37,869 nucleotides of DNA, taken from NCBI GenBank assembly GCA_002345505.1, contig DDWJ01000002.1:1-37869 (forward strand), given 5' to 3'. The translations under genes and the position numbers were made by a program. Below, piece by piece: positions 1 through 7,791 of this stretch; position 1 is the first letter of the stretch, and each line of letters starts with the position of its first letter. The DNA comes from Caryophanales bacterium UBA2289 (GTDB lineage Bacteria; Bacillota_I; Bacilli_A; Izemoplasmatales; Hujiaoplasmataceae). The notes beneath the pieces are model-generated. The model worked only from the letters and a program-made list of their open reading frames with translations, ran no database searches and had not been told where the DNA came from.

Positions 1-179
1 GATTTCTAATTCTTTACAGGCCCTTATTACTTATTTATTTGTGCAGCATGACCGATCTTAATATAAATTAACCTCTTAAGCATGATTGATATCTATAAAG
101 ATGGTATTTCTAAATATGAGTATATAAAGACACTTATTACATCAATCAACGTAGTTATAAATTATCATGCAAATAAATA

Positions 180-446
180 CTATAGCTTGTTTAAAATGTC
201 GTGATAACCAATGTCTATCATCAATATCAAATTCTCATTTCGATATGTCCATATTACTCTAATTGACATATTGATGCTAGACTCAAATAGTATCTCACTA
301 CCTTTAATTTTTTTTGTTCTAAGACTTGGGTGCCTGTGATTCTCTATAAATAAAGATAACTTATTATAGAATAATCTCTTTTCCCGGCTTTCCAACTTAG
401 AAAAAGACTTCTTAAATCTAGTTGAAAATAATATTTCATATTTCAT
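180..446 (-). CDS. RelE/ParE-family toxin of a type II toxin-antitoxin pair
   Basis: Protein of 88 aa with the compact charged layout of RelE-superfamily toxins: a basic N-terminal helix pair (FSTRFKKSFSKLESREK), a central HPSLRTKKIKG segment, an FESSINMSIRVIWTY strand and a C-terminal IDIGYHDIL block. In the family this fold usually cleaves mRNA on the ribosome. Its ATG overlaps the stop of the upstream antitoxin by 4 bases (ATGA, 443-446), so the two are translationally coupled, antitoxin first. The partner has an AbrB fold, so the pair resembles the PrlF/YhaV type rather than classical RelBE. The catalytic residues were not aligned, so activity is inferred. It could also be a ParE-like gyrase inhibitor, which shares the fold. 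Confidence 0.75.
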   Translation of the reverse strand: MKYEILFSTRFKKSFSKLESREKRLFYNKLSLFIENHRHPSLRTKKIKGSEILFESSINMSIRVIWTYRNENLILMIDIGYHDILNKL

Positions 447-739
447 TTTTTTAATTCTTTGTCTTTCTCAACATCTTCATCTGATTCTTCTAAGTAGTTT
501 ATAGCTTCCTCTACGGATTTAAAAGGTCCAACATTGTACTTTGAAGGGTCCTCATTTATTCTCATCACAGTTTCTTCTAGTTTTTGGATGTATGATTTTG
601 AATATATTGCGACTGGTTCAATCACAATGACTCCATTTTTTATGGAAATATCAAGTTGATCTTTTTCTTGAAGATTTAACTCATTAATAATCTCTTTGGG
701 TATTGTAATTTGAGATTTTTTTCTTAGTTCTATAATCAT
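443..739 (-). CDS. AbrB/MazE-type (SpoVT-AbrB) antitoxin
   Basis: About 98 aa. The N-terminal 45 residues (IELRKKSQITIPKEIINELNL then DQLDISIKNGVIVIEP) are the swapped-hairpin AbrB DNA-binding domain; the acidic, partly helical C-terminus (KLEETVMRINEDPSKYN to the end) would wrap the toxin. A GTG at 748 is in frame but touches the AGGAAAGG motif, whereas the ATG at 739 has an AGGGTGG-like site 5 bases upstream, so 739 is preferred. The promoter and a palindrome just upstream suggest autoregulation, the normal arrangement for such pairs. The fold call is firm; its role as antitoxin rests on overlap with the toxin gene. Confidence 0.8.
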   Translation of the reverse strand: MIIELRKKSQITIPKEIINELNLQEKDQLDISIKNGVIVIEPVAIYSKSYIQKLEETVMRINEDPSKYNVGPFKSVEEAINYLEESDEDVEKDKELKK

Positions 740-785
740 CGAAACCACCCTTTCCTAATTTCCCAAATTCCTACAATCTAACTAT

Positions 786-814
786 ATTTTACCACTTTGT
801 AGATTTTTTTGCAA
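786..814 (-). promoter_or_regulatory. Promoter of the toxin-antitoxin operon
   Basis: On the minus strand TTGCAA (809-814), a 17-base spacer, and TAAAAT (786-791). It lies about 50 bases upstream of the antitoxin start. A near-perfect palindrome AATTTCCCAAATT (757-769) lies between promoter and start codon and is a candidate operator for the AbrB-type antitoxin. Confidence 0.55.
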
Positions 815-895
815 TACTAAATGCACATAATTAACTACATTTTTGATTATATAACTCATTCATTATTTTAATAACGAATGATTCTTATATGTCTT

Positions 896-939
896 AAAAT
901 ACAAAACCCCCAGTAGAGTTTAAATCTCAACTAGGGGTT
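896..939 (-). terminator. Terminator downstream of the DtxR-family gene
   Basis: Hairpin with arms AACCCC..AGT.GAG and CTC.ACT..GGGGTT (905-939, two interior mismatches, 7-base loop). On the minus strand it is followed by TTTTGTATTTT, so it ends transcripts coming leftward from the repressor gene that stops at 1014. Confidence 0.6.
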
Positions 940-1013
940 AATTAAGGTCAGATACATGTCCGCCTTTTATTGACAAGAACACTTTGTCTATAACCTAAAC
1001 TTCTTATATGATA

Positions 1014-1391
1014 TTAATTATCTTTTTTTACCTTGGTTAAATACTTTTTCATTGCTTCAAAAGACTCTTTACTTAAAACATGTTCAATCTTACAAGCATC
1101 TTGTGCAGCTATGTCTTTATCAACACCTAAATAAACTAAAAAGTCAGTAAAAAATCGATGTCTTTCATAGATCAAAACTGCCAAATCTTCACCCTTTTTT
1201 GTCAGTTCTAAAAGACCTGAATCATCGATATCTAAAAAGCCATTTTCTTTTAATTTATTCACAGCTCGGCTAACGCTAGCCTTAGAAAAGTTCATCTCTT
1301 TTGCGATGTCAATCGACCTAACAAAAGATTGCCTTTTTCTAATAATCAAGATAGCTTCTAAATAGTTTTCGCCACTCTCATGAATTTTCAT
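1014..1391 (-). CDS. DtxR/MntR-family metal-dependent repressor, probable iron sensor for feoAB
   Basis: 125 aa from the ATG at 1391, chosen because AAGGA lies 10 bases upstream and family members start just before the (E)NYLEAI helix; an upstream in-frame start would add 15 unrelated residues. A winged helix-turn-helix occupies residues 20-65 and a dimerisation/metal-binding helix set residues 66-115. Visible metal ligands are E12, H78, C100, E103 and H104. The DAC-KIEH motif (C100) is like DtxR/IdeR, where MntR has Glu, suggesting Fe(II) rather than Mn(II). Position 9 is Asn where DtxR has Met10 and MntR Asp8. No C-terminal SH3 domain. It is divergent from feoA, whose control region holds two 18-bp palindromes, so it is the obvious feo repressor. 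Confidence 0.85.
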   Translation of the reverse strand: MKIHESGENYLEAILIIRKRQSFVRSIDIAKEMNFSKASVSRAVNKLKENGFLDIDDSGLLELTKKGEDLAVLIYERHRFFTDFLVYLGVDKDIAAQDACKIEHVLSKESFEAMKKYLTKVKKDN

Positions 1392-1452
1392 AAAGATCAC
1401 ATCCTTAATAAAATTATTATAACATAACTTATGCATAAAACATTATAATTGC

Positions 1453-1482
1453 TTGACTTTTATAACAAAAATCGTTTATAAT
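1453..1482 (+). promoter_or_regulatory. feoAB promoter
   Basis: TTGACT (1453-1458), 18-base spacer, perfect TATAAT (1477-1482). Expected transcription start is near 1489, so the palindrome at 1491-1508 covers the initially transcribed region. Confidence 0.7.
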
Positions 1483-1490
1483 TACTACCG

Positions 1491-1508
1491 AGTTAGCAAT
1501 CGCTAACT
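1491..1508. promoter_or_regulatory. Candidate iron-repressor operator O1 at feoA promoter
   Basis: AGTTAGCAATCGCTAACT: 7-base perfect inverted arms around AATC. It resembles the general DtxR/IdeR box layout (TTAGGTTAGCCTAACC-like) and lies right at the predicted start of the feoA transcript. Its exact reverse complement recurs at 1841-1858. Confidence 0.75.
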
Positions 1509-1536
1509 ATTATTATCGATTACAAGTATTTACTAG

Positions 1537-1568
1537 AAAAGGAGAGTCTTTTTTCTTAAAAAAAAGAC
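1537..1568 (+). promoter_or_regulatory. Distant feoA ribosome-binding site with intervening hairpin
   Basis: The only strong Shine-Dalgarno (AAAAGGAGAG, 1537-1546) is 31-33 bases before the feoA ATG at 1578, and a TAA at 1557-1559 blocks any earlier in-frame start. Between them is a 9-bp stem GTCTTTTTT/AAAAAAGAC (1546-1554 with 1560-1568). Folding it would bring the site to normal distance from the start codon. Confidence 0.5.
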
Positions 1569-1577
1569 GTATCATAT

Positions 1578-1814
1578 ATGAACACACTCGATAAAGTAAA
1601 AATAGGTAGTGATTGCATTATTCATAAAGTAAGCGGTGAACGGCCAATCAAAAGAAGGCTAATGGATATGGGGCTTATTCCAGGTACAAGAGTCCATGTC
1701 AGAAAACTAGCTCCACTTGGTGATCCGATGGAGATAACTGTCAAAGGAATTGAACTTACTTTACGAAAAGCAGATGCATTCAATATTATTGTAGAGGAAG
1801 TTGCCGAAGAGTAA
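1578..1814 (+). CDS. feoA: FeoA, ferrous iron transport accessory protein
   Basis: 78 aa, the usual FeoA size, forming one SH3-like beta-barrel: residues 1-12 lead strand, RPIKRRLMDMGLIPGTRVHV (the family signature around residues 23-42), then PLGDPMEITVKGIELTLRKADAFNIIV. It is cytoplasmic and in the family assists or regulates the FeoB channel. It is the first gene of feoA-feoB, under an iron-type operator. The start is fixed by an in-frame stop 20 bases upstream. No FeoC gene follows. Confidence 0.93.
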   Translation: MNTLDKVKIGSDCIIHKVSGERPIKRRLMDMGLIPGTRVHVRKLAPLGDPMEITVKGIELTLRKADAFNIIVEEVAEE

Positions 1815-1840
1815 TTCTTTGGCAAATTATTTATTATATC

Positions 1841-1858
1841 AGTTAGCGATTGCTAACT
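1841..1858. promoter_or_regulatory. Second candidate iron-repressor operator O2 between feoA and feoB
   Basis: AGTTAGCGATTGCTAACT, the exact reverse complement of O1 and hence the same site. It lies 27 bases after the feoA stop and 21 bases before the feoB start. No convincing -35/-10 pair is seen in front of it, so it may act as a roadblock or serve a weak internal promoter. Confidence 0.7.
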
Positions 1859-1879
1859 TATGCTTGGAGGCAGCGTTTC

Positions 1880-4021
1880 ATGAAACTGAAAATAGCACTA
1901 GTAGGGAATCCTAATAGTGGTAAAACCACACTTTTCAACTCCCTTACCGGCAATAACCAACATATTGGTAATTGGCCAGGAGTAACGGTTGAAAAGAAAG
2001 AAGGATTAGTCAGAAATAATAAAGATATAACTATTATTGATTTACCGGGAATATATTCTCTTTCACCATATTCTTTAGAAGAAGTAATCTCAAGAGATTA
2101 TATCTTTAATGAAAAACCAGATGTAATTATAAATATAATTGACGGTTCTAATTTAGAGAGAAACCTTTATCTAACTCTCCAATTAATCGAAACTGGAGTC
2201 CCAGTAGTACTAGCGATTAATATGATGGATGTGATTGCGAAGAATAAAGACGTTATTAAATCAGAATCGATTGCTAAGTTACTAAACTGTCCGGTAGTAG
2301 AGATAACTGCACTTAAATCAGTTGGTCTAGAAGAATTAATCACAAAATCTACTGATTTAGTTACTAAAGGTTATAAATACCGTCCGGTCGTATGGTATAA
2401 AGAAAAAATTGAAAATATTGTTTCTATTATCAGTGAAAAAATTAAAGATAAAGTCGAAGTTGAAAAGCTTAGATGGTATTCATTAAAAATCTTTGAAAAG
2501 GATGAAAAGGTCCTTGAAGACATAAAGTTAGATCCTAAAGACAAAGAAGAAGTCTTTAATCTCATCAACCTTTATGAAAAAGAGCTGGATGATGATTCAG
2601 AAAGCATTCTTACAACTGAAAGATATAATTACATCAATCGTTTTATCGAAAAGGTATATTTTAAAAACAAAATCAAAGCTCAGTCAATGACGCATAAGAT
2701 TGATAAAGTATTAACAAACAAATACTTAGCTTTACCAATATTTGTTCTGATTATCTTTCTAGTGTATTATTTATCGATTTCAACAATCGGTGGATTATTA
2801 ACCGATTATGTTAATGATACAATCTTTGGTGATAACGGACTCCCTGGTCTTGTGACAGGATGGCTTGAATCAATCAATGCTTGGCCTTGGTTAATCGGGG
2901 TGATTGTTGAAGGAATCATTGGTGGTGTTGGGGCCGTACTTGGCTTTTTACCACAAATGTTCGTTCTATTCCTCTTGCTAGGGATATTAGAAGAAAGCGG
3001 TTATATGGCAAGGATTGCATTTATCCTTGATAGAATCTTCAGACGCTTCGGTCTTTCAGGCAAAGCCTTCTTTCCAATGCTAATGTCAACCGGTTGTGCT
3101 GTGCCTGGTGTTATGGCTGCTAGAACTATAGAAGAGGAGAATAACCGTAAAGTTATGATCATGACAACAACCTTTATGCCATGTGGTGCGAAACTACCAA
3201 TCATCGCTCTAATAGCTGGAGCTTTATTCAGGGGTTCACCGATTCAATGGTTAATAGCTCCATCTGCTTATCTATTAGGAATCTTGATGATTATCATCTC
3301 AAGTATTATCTTAAAGAAATTTAAAGGTTTTGCAGGTAAAGCGTCTCCATTTATTATGGAGTTACCTGATTACCATCTTCCAAGCGTTAAAGGTTTAGGA
3401 TTTACTGTTTATCACAAATTAAAATCATTTGTTAAAAAAGCCGGAACAATTATTTTGGTTGCGGCGATAATAATCTGGTTCTTATCTAATTTTAGTTGGT
3501 CATTTGCTTTGACTTCAAATGCAGAAGAGTCTATCCTCGCAAGTATCGGTAAACTTATCGACGTTATCTTCACTCCGCTAGGTTGGGGTAACTGGAAAGC
3601 AGCTGTTGCTACCTTCACTGGATTAGTCGCAAAAGAAAATGTTGTTTCAACCTTTGGTGTATTATATGGATTTGCAGAAGTCGGTGAAAGTGGTGCTGAA
3701 ATCTGGACATTACTAGCAGTTGACTTTACAGCTTTATCATCCTATTCATTCCTAGTGTTTAATCTTATCTGTGCACCATGCTTTGCAGCTATGGGAACAA
3801 TCAAACGAGAAATGGGTAGTAGAAAGTGGACTTTAATAGCTATTACATATCAAACGGTTCTTGCTTATGTTTTATCTTTGATTATTTACCAAATCGGAAT
3901 GATGTTTACTGGAGTGTTTAATATAGGTAGTGTATTCGGCATCCTAGCATTAATTGTTCTCATTTATCTTATCTTTAGACCAAATAAATACTTAAAAAAA
4001 ATTGAGCCTAAATCTTTATGA
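1880..4021 (+). CDS. feoB: FeoB, GTP-dependent ferrous iron permease
   Basis: 713 aa from the ATG at 1880, which has GGAGG nine bases upstream; the TTG at 1850 lies inside operator O2 and lacks a site. The N-terminal G domain shows G1 GNPNSGKT (9-16), G2 threonine in GVTVEKK (T36), G3 DLPG (54-57) and G4 NMMD (114-117), followed by a helical GDI-like region. The membrane part carries two Gate domains (around LLLGILEESGYMARIAF and STGCAVPGVMAARTIEEENNRK; later the VAKENVVSTFGVLYG block) and ends in several hydrophobic helices. It takes up Fe(II) across the cytoplasmic membrane. Complete; no frameshift. Confidence 0.96.
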   Translation: MKLKIALVGNPNSGKTTLFNSLTGNNQHIGNWPGVTVEKKEGLVRNNKDITIIDLPGIYSLSPYSLEEVISRDYIFNEKPDVIINIIDGSNLERNLYLTLQLIETGVPVVLAINMMDVIAKNKDVIKSESIAKLLNCPVVEITALKSVGLEELITKSTDLVTKGYKYRPVVWYKEKIENIVSIISEKIKDKVEVEKLRWYSLKIFEKDEKVLEDIKLDPKDKEEVFNLINLYEKELDDDSESILTTERYNYINRFIEKVYFKNKIKAQSMTHKIDKVLTNKYLALPIFVLIIFLVYYLSISTIGGLLTDYVNDTIFGDNGLPGLVTGWLESINAWPWLIGVIVEGIIGGVGAVLGFLPQMFVLFLLLGILEESGYMARIAFILDRIFRRFGLSGKAFFPMLMSTGCAVPGVMAARTIEEENNRKVMIMTTTFMPCGAKLPIIALIAGALFRGSPIQWLIAPSAYLLGILMIIISSIILKKFKGFAGKASPFIMELPDYHLPSVKGLGFTVYHKLKSFVKKAGTIILVAAIIIWFLSNFSWSFALTSNAEESILASIGKLIDVIFTPLGWGNWKAAVATFTGLVAKENVVSTFGVLYGFAEVGESGAEIWTLLAVDFTALSSYSFLVFNLICAPCFAAMGTIKREMGSRKWTLIAITYQTVLAYVLSLIIYQIGMMFTGVFNIGSVFGILALIVLIYLIFRPNKYLKKIEPKSL

Positions 4022-4042
4022 TTTAAGCTCTTTTCTTTTTTA
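4004..4042 (+). terminator. feoAB terminator
   Basis: Stem GAGC-c-TAAATC (4004-4014) with GATTTA-a-GCTC (4020-4030) followed by a T-rich run. The feoB stop codon is inside the hairpin. Confidence 0.85.
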
Positions 4043-4050
4043 TTATTTAG

Positions 4051-5280
4051 TTACTTGTTTTTAATAATCTTCTCATTTTTGAAATACTCCTCCGCAAAAG
4101 CTTTTTCTAGTTTGGTATGAGTTTGCGGATCATAATAAATAGTCCCTTGCAACTCCTTAGGCAAGTAATCTTGATTAACCACATGACCTGGATAATCATG
4201 TGCATATTTATAATCTAATTTATCATCATAAGTAGGATTATTAATTAAATGCGAAGGCACTTGATAGGTCTTACCTTTTTCCACATCATCAATTGCTTTA
4301 GTTACCGCAAGATGCGCACTATTTGACTTAGGTGAAATACACATCTCAATTACAATAGCACCTAAAGCGTTTTTAGCCTCTGGGAAACCTACATTTTCAG
4401 CCAACGAACAAGCAGCCTCAACCTTAACTCCCATCAAAGGATTAGCTAAACCAATATCCTCATAAACAATTGCTCTAATCCTTCTAACCAAAGACTTTAA
4501 ATCACCTGCGACAATCAATCTCGCTAAGTAATGCAATGCTGCATTAACATCACTGCCTCTAACACTCTTATGAAAAGCACTTAAGATATCATAATAATCA
4601 TCACCGGTTTTAAAAGCTGATATTTGTGATTCTGGTAGATGTTTTTCCATAAAATGAAAATCAATTACCTCATCCTTACCCGCTGCCAAACATAATATCT
4701 CTAACATGTTAATTGCGGTTCTTACTTCACCATTAGCTGCTAAAGCAACTCTTTTATAGGTATCGTTCTTAACAGTTAGATTTTTATCATAAGCACTTAA
4801 ATCAATCTTTTTCAAAAAACTCTCGATATCAGCTGTAGATGGTCTTGTTACTTTAAATATACTGACGCGACTTCTCACCGCTGGGTTAACTGATATATAA
4901 GGATTCTCAGTAGTTAAACCAATCATAATAATATTACCTTTTTCTACATATGGTAATAAGTAATCTTGAATGTCTCGATTCATCCTGTGGATTTCATCAA
5001 TTATCAGAATGACTGAATGATACAATTTAACATGATCAATGATTTGTTTCAAAGTTGCCTTATTATCAGTAGATGCATTAAACCGGAAATGGTTCAATGG
5101 ATAATGACTGGCGATGATATCGGCGATAGTAGTTTTACCGACACCTGTTGGTCCATAAAGAACCATTGATACTAAAGAATCAGACTTCAATAATCTATCA
5201 AGCGTATATAACAATTTCTCATTACCAATCATTTCCGAAAAACTATTTGGTCTAACTTTATCAGCTAAAGGTTGATACAT
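4051..5280 (-). CDS. rarA: RarA/MgsA family replication-recombination AAA+ ATPase
   Basis: 409 aa, normal length. Walker A GPTGVGKT (43-50), Walker B ILIIDEIHRM with DEIH at 95-98, sensor 1 GLTTENPYISVNPAVRSR, then the clamp-loader-like lid and the C-terminal tetramerisation region (SDVNAALHYLARLIVAGDL ... YEDIGLANP ... YPGHVVNQDYLP, all typical of RarA). It acts at stalled or collapsed replication forks. The start has AAGGGGTG eight bases upstream. Monocistronic, convergent with feoB. Its usual neighbour cymR is absent. Confidence 0.93.
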   Translation of the reverse strand: MYQPLADKVRPNSFSEMIGNEKLLYTLDRLLKSDSLVSMVLYGPTGVGKTTIADIIASHYPLNHFRFNASTDNKATLKQIIDHVKLYHSVILIIDEIHRMNRDIQDYLLPYVEKGNIIMIGLTTENPYISVNPAVRSRVSIFKVTRPSTADIESFLKKIDLSAYDKNLTVKNDTYKRVALAANGEVRTAINMLEILCLAAGKDEVIDFHFMEKHLPESQISAFKTGDDYYDILSAFHKSVRGSDVNAALHYLARLIVAGDLKSLVRRIRAIVYEDIGLANPLMGVKVEAACSLAENVGFPEAKNALGAIVIEMCISPKSNSAHLAVTKAIDDVEKGKTYQVPSHLINNPTYDDKLDYKYAHDYPGHVVNQDYLPKELQGTIYYDPQTHTKLEKAFAEEYFKNEKIIKNK

Positions 5281-5320
5281 ATAACAAACACCCCTTTTCG
5301 CTTTAAATTATATCATATTC

Positions 5321-5349
5321 TTTAAAAAAAGACTTAAAAAGACTATAAT
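5321..5349 (+). promoter_or_regulatory. Probable nadAB promoter
   Basis: TATAAT at 5344-5349 with a weak -35 TTTAAA (5321-5326) at 17 bases spacing. The weak -35 leaves room for an activator or simply low expression. Confidence 0.5.
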
Positions 5350-5354
5350 ATTAA

Positions 5355-5381
5355 TGTGACCGATTAATCTGATAAATCACA
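5355..5381. promoter_or_regulatory. Inverted repeat at nadA transcription start, candidate NAD-pathway operator
   Basis: TGTGA (5355-5359) and TCACA (5377-5381) flank an inner GATTAATC palindrome (5362-5369), immediately after the -10 box, where a repressor would block initiation. NAD genes in Firmicutes are commonly controlled by NiaR or NrtR; the sequence was not matched to either consensus. Confidence 0.4.
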
Positions 5382-5395
5382 TCAGGAGGAATGAA

Positions 5396-6292
5396 ATGTA
5401 TAAAGATGAAATCCTAAAATTAAAAAAAGAAAAGAACGCGATAATTCTCGCTCATTTCTATCAAAACGATGAAATCCAGGAAGTAGCCGACTTTGTCGGC
5501 GATTCGTTAGCTTTGAGTAAAATGGCCGCATCAACCACCGCCGATATAATAGTTTTTTGTGGTGTATACTTTATGGCGGAAACCGCCAAAATCCTATCAC
5601 CAACAAAAAAAGTATTATTGCCAAAGAAGAACGCAACCTGCCAAATGGCAATGATGGTTGATTATGATGAATTATTACAATATAAAACCAATAACCCTGA
5701 TACAATAATCATAACCTACGTTAATACAAGAGCTAATATCAAAGCCTTATCTGATGTAATCGTAACTAGTTCCAATGCGGAAAAAATCGTTAAGAACTAT
5801 AAAGATAATAAAATGATGTATGTTCCTGATAAAAACCTAGGCACATATCTAAAACATAAATTAGGTTATAATATTGATGTTTGGCCTGGCTATTGCTACA
5901 TCCATGAAAACTTAAAAGTATCTGATGTTTTAACCATGAAAGAAAAACATCCTAATGCCTTAACGCTGATTCATCCTGAAGCACCGCTAGATGTATTATT
6001 ACAAGCTGACTTTGTCGGTTCGACTAAACAAATCCTTGATTACGCTACCAATTCAAAAACACGTGAATTTATCATCGGAACCGACAAGGGGATTATTCAT
6101 GCGTTAAAAAAACAAAACCCTGACAAGAAGTTCTATTTATTAAATGATGGTTTATCATGTAAAAACATGAAAATGATAAATTTAGAAGACTTATATATTT
6201 CATTAAGAGATGAAGTATATGAAGTATCTGTTCCTGAAGAAATAAGAGAAAAAGCAGTTATTGCTTTAGATAAAATGATGGAGTTAAGTTAA
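5396..6292 (+). CDS. nadA: Quinolinate synthase NadA
   Basis: 298 aa, the short form without N-terminal extension. It condenses iminoaspartate with dihydroxyacetone phosphate to quinolinate using a [4Fe-4S] cluster. Three well-spaced cysteines, C82 (NATCQMA), C167 (GYCYIH) and C255 (LSCKNMK), sit at the places of the cluster ligands known from short NadA enzymes. Also visible are ILAHFYQNDEIQEVADFVGDSL and HPEAPLDVL. GGAGG precedes the ATG. The stop overlaps the nadB start by one base (TAATG). Confidence 0.95.
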   Translation: MYKDEILKLKKEKNAIILAHFYQNDEIQEVADFVGDSLALSKMAASTTADIIVFCGVYFMAETAKILSPTKKVLLPKKNATCQMAMMVDYDELLQYKTNNPDTIIITYVNTRANIKALSDVIVTSSNAEKIVKNYKDNKMMYVPDKNLGTYLKHKLGYNIDVWPGYCYIHENLKVSDVLTMKEKHPNALTLIHPEAPLDVLLQADFVGSTKQILDYATNSKTREFIIGTDKGIIHALKKQNPDKKFYLLNDGLSCKNMKMINLEDLYISLRDEVYEVSVPEEIREKAVIALDKMMELS

Positions 6293-7791
6293 TGATAAAA
6301 ACTTATGATTGTATTATCGTTGGGAGTGGATTAGCAGGTTTATTCACCGCTCTCAACTTAAGTGAGAAATTAAATGTATTGATAATCTCAAAAACAGAGA
6401 TTACCTTTTCTAATTCAACTCTCGCCCAAGGCGGTATTGCCTGTGAATATAATGATAATACCACACTCCACGAAAGTCATATCAAAGACACTCTAAAAGC
6501 CGGATCATATTTAAATAATGAAACTGCAGTAAGATTCTTAGTTGATAATGCATTTGAATCAGTAAAAAAACTCATTAGTTTCGGAGTTAGTTTTGATATT
6601 GGTGCCGACAGCAAATTCCTTGTAACTAAAGAAGGTGGCCATTCCCACAGCCGTATTTTTCATAGCGGTGGTGACGCTACCGGAAAAAATGTTACTGAAG
6701 CTTTAATCGCTTATCTATATCAAAAATCAAATATTACCTTTTTAAGCAACACTATGGCAATCAATCTAATTAAAGACAATGATGAAGCAATTGGAATTAC
6801 AGTATTAGAAGACCAAAATTACTATCCAATCTATAGCAATCACATTGTTTTAGCCACAGGAGGAATCGGGTCAGTTTATGGTTCAACCACAAACGATTTA
6901 AACGCTACCGGCGATGGTATTGGTATCGCCTATAGAGCTAATGCCTTAATTGACCATATGGAGTTTATTCAATTTCACCCTACTGCCTATTTTTCCTTAA
7001 AGAATCCTTCAAGACAAAGATTTTTAATAACCGAAGCGTTAAGAGGTGAAGGCGCCTATTTGCTCAATATTGAAAAAGAACGATTCATGAAGAAATACTC
7101 ACCGGATTTAATGGAACTAGCCCCAAGAGACATTGTCTCACAAAGTATCTTTAAAGAGATGTATGATACATGGACAGATCATGTCTATTTAGATACAAGA
7201 CATCTTGACCCTAAATACTTAGAAAAACGTTTCCCAACCATATTTAAGCATCTCAAGGAAGAAGGATTAATTTTAGGTATAGATCTAATCCCTGTAGCTC
7301 CATGTGAGCATTTCCTTTGCGGAGGGATTAATACTGATATCTATGCGAAAACCTCGGTAAAAAACCTTTATGCAGTTGGCGAAACCGCAAATACCAATGT
7401 TCATGGCGCAAATAGACTTGCTTCAAACTCACTTTTAGAATGCTTAGTTTTTGCTAAATCATTTGCTGATTCAATCAATAATTCATCTATAGCAAGTACT
7501 AATATCAAACCAATCACACTTGAAGAATTACCAAGATATAATTACAACTATAAACCGATCAGAAAAAAGATCGGTGATTATATGGATGAACATGTTAGTA
7601 TCGTCAGAAACACAGAAGGGTTATCCTTAACCTTAAAAGTTCTAGAAGATATCTATAAAAACCTTATCAAATATCCAAATCTTACAAAAACTTACTACGA
7701 AACACTTAACCTAGCAACTACAGCTTTACTGATAACAAAACAAGCCTTAGATAGAAAGGACAGCTTAGGATGCCACTTACGAATAAAATAA
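6292..7791 (+). CDS. nadB: L-aspartate oxidase NadB
   Basis: 499 aa flavoprotein. N-terminal FAD fold with VGSGLAG (10-16) and STLAQGGIA, substrate-binding and capping regions with RIFHSGGDATG, EFIQFHPTAYF, ITEALRGEGAYLLN and PVAPCEHFLCGGI, and NVHGANRLASNSLLECLVFA near the C-terminal helical bundle. It oxidises L-aspartate to iminoaspartate for NadA. Starts by a 1-base overlap with nadA. The last residues (KDSLGCHLRIK) match the usual RESRGxHxR ending, so the protein is complete. No nadC follows, although nadABC is the common order. Confidence 0.95.
   Translation: MIKTYDCIIVGSGLAGLFTALNLSEKLNVLIISKTEITFSNSTLAQGGIACEYNDNTTLHESHIKDTLKAGSYLNNETAVRFLVDNAFESVKKLISFGVSFDIGADSKFLVTKEGGHSHSRIFHSGGDATGKNVTEALIAYLYQKSNITFLSNTMAINLIKDNDEAIGITVLEDQNYYPIYSNHIVLATGGIGSVYGSTTNDLNATGDGIGIAYRANALIDHMEFIQFHPTAYFSLKNPSRQRFLITEALRGEGAYLLNIEKERFMKKYSPDLMELAPRDIVSQSIFKEMYDTWTDHVYLDTRHLDPKYLEKRFPTIFKHLKEEGLILGIDLIPVAPCEHFLCGGINTDIYAKTSVKNLYAVGETANTNVHGANRLASNSLLECLVFAKSFADSINNSSIASTNIKPITLEELPRYNYNYKPIRKKIGDYMDEHVSIVRNTEGLSLTLKVLEDIYKNLIKYPNLTKTYYETLNLATTALLITKQALDRKDSLGCHLRIK

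Noticed and set aside
1850..1879. Earlier TTG start for feoB
   Set aside because: It would begin inside operator O2 and lacks a Shine-Dalgarno, whereas the ATG at 1880 has GGAGG at nine bases and begins directly with the G-domain strand.
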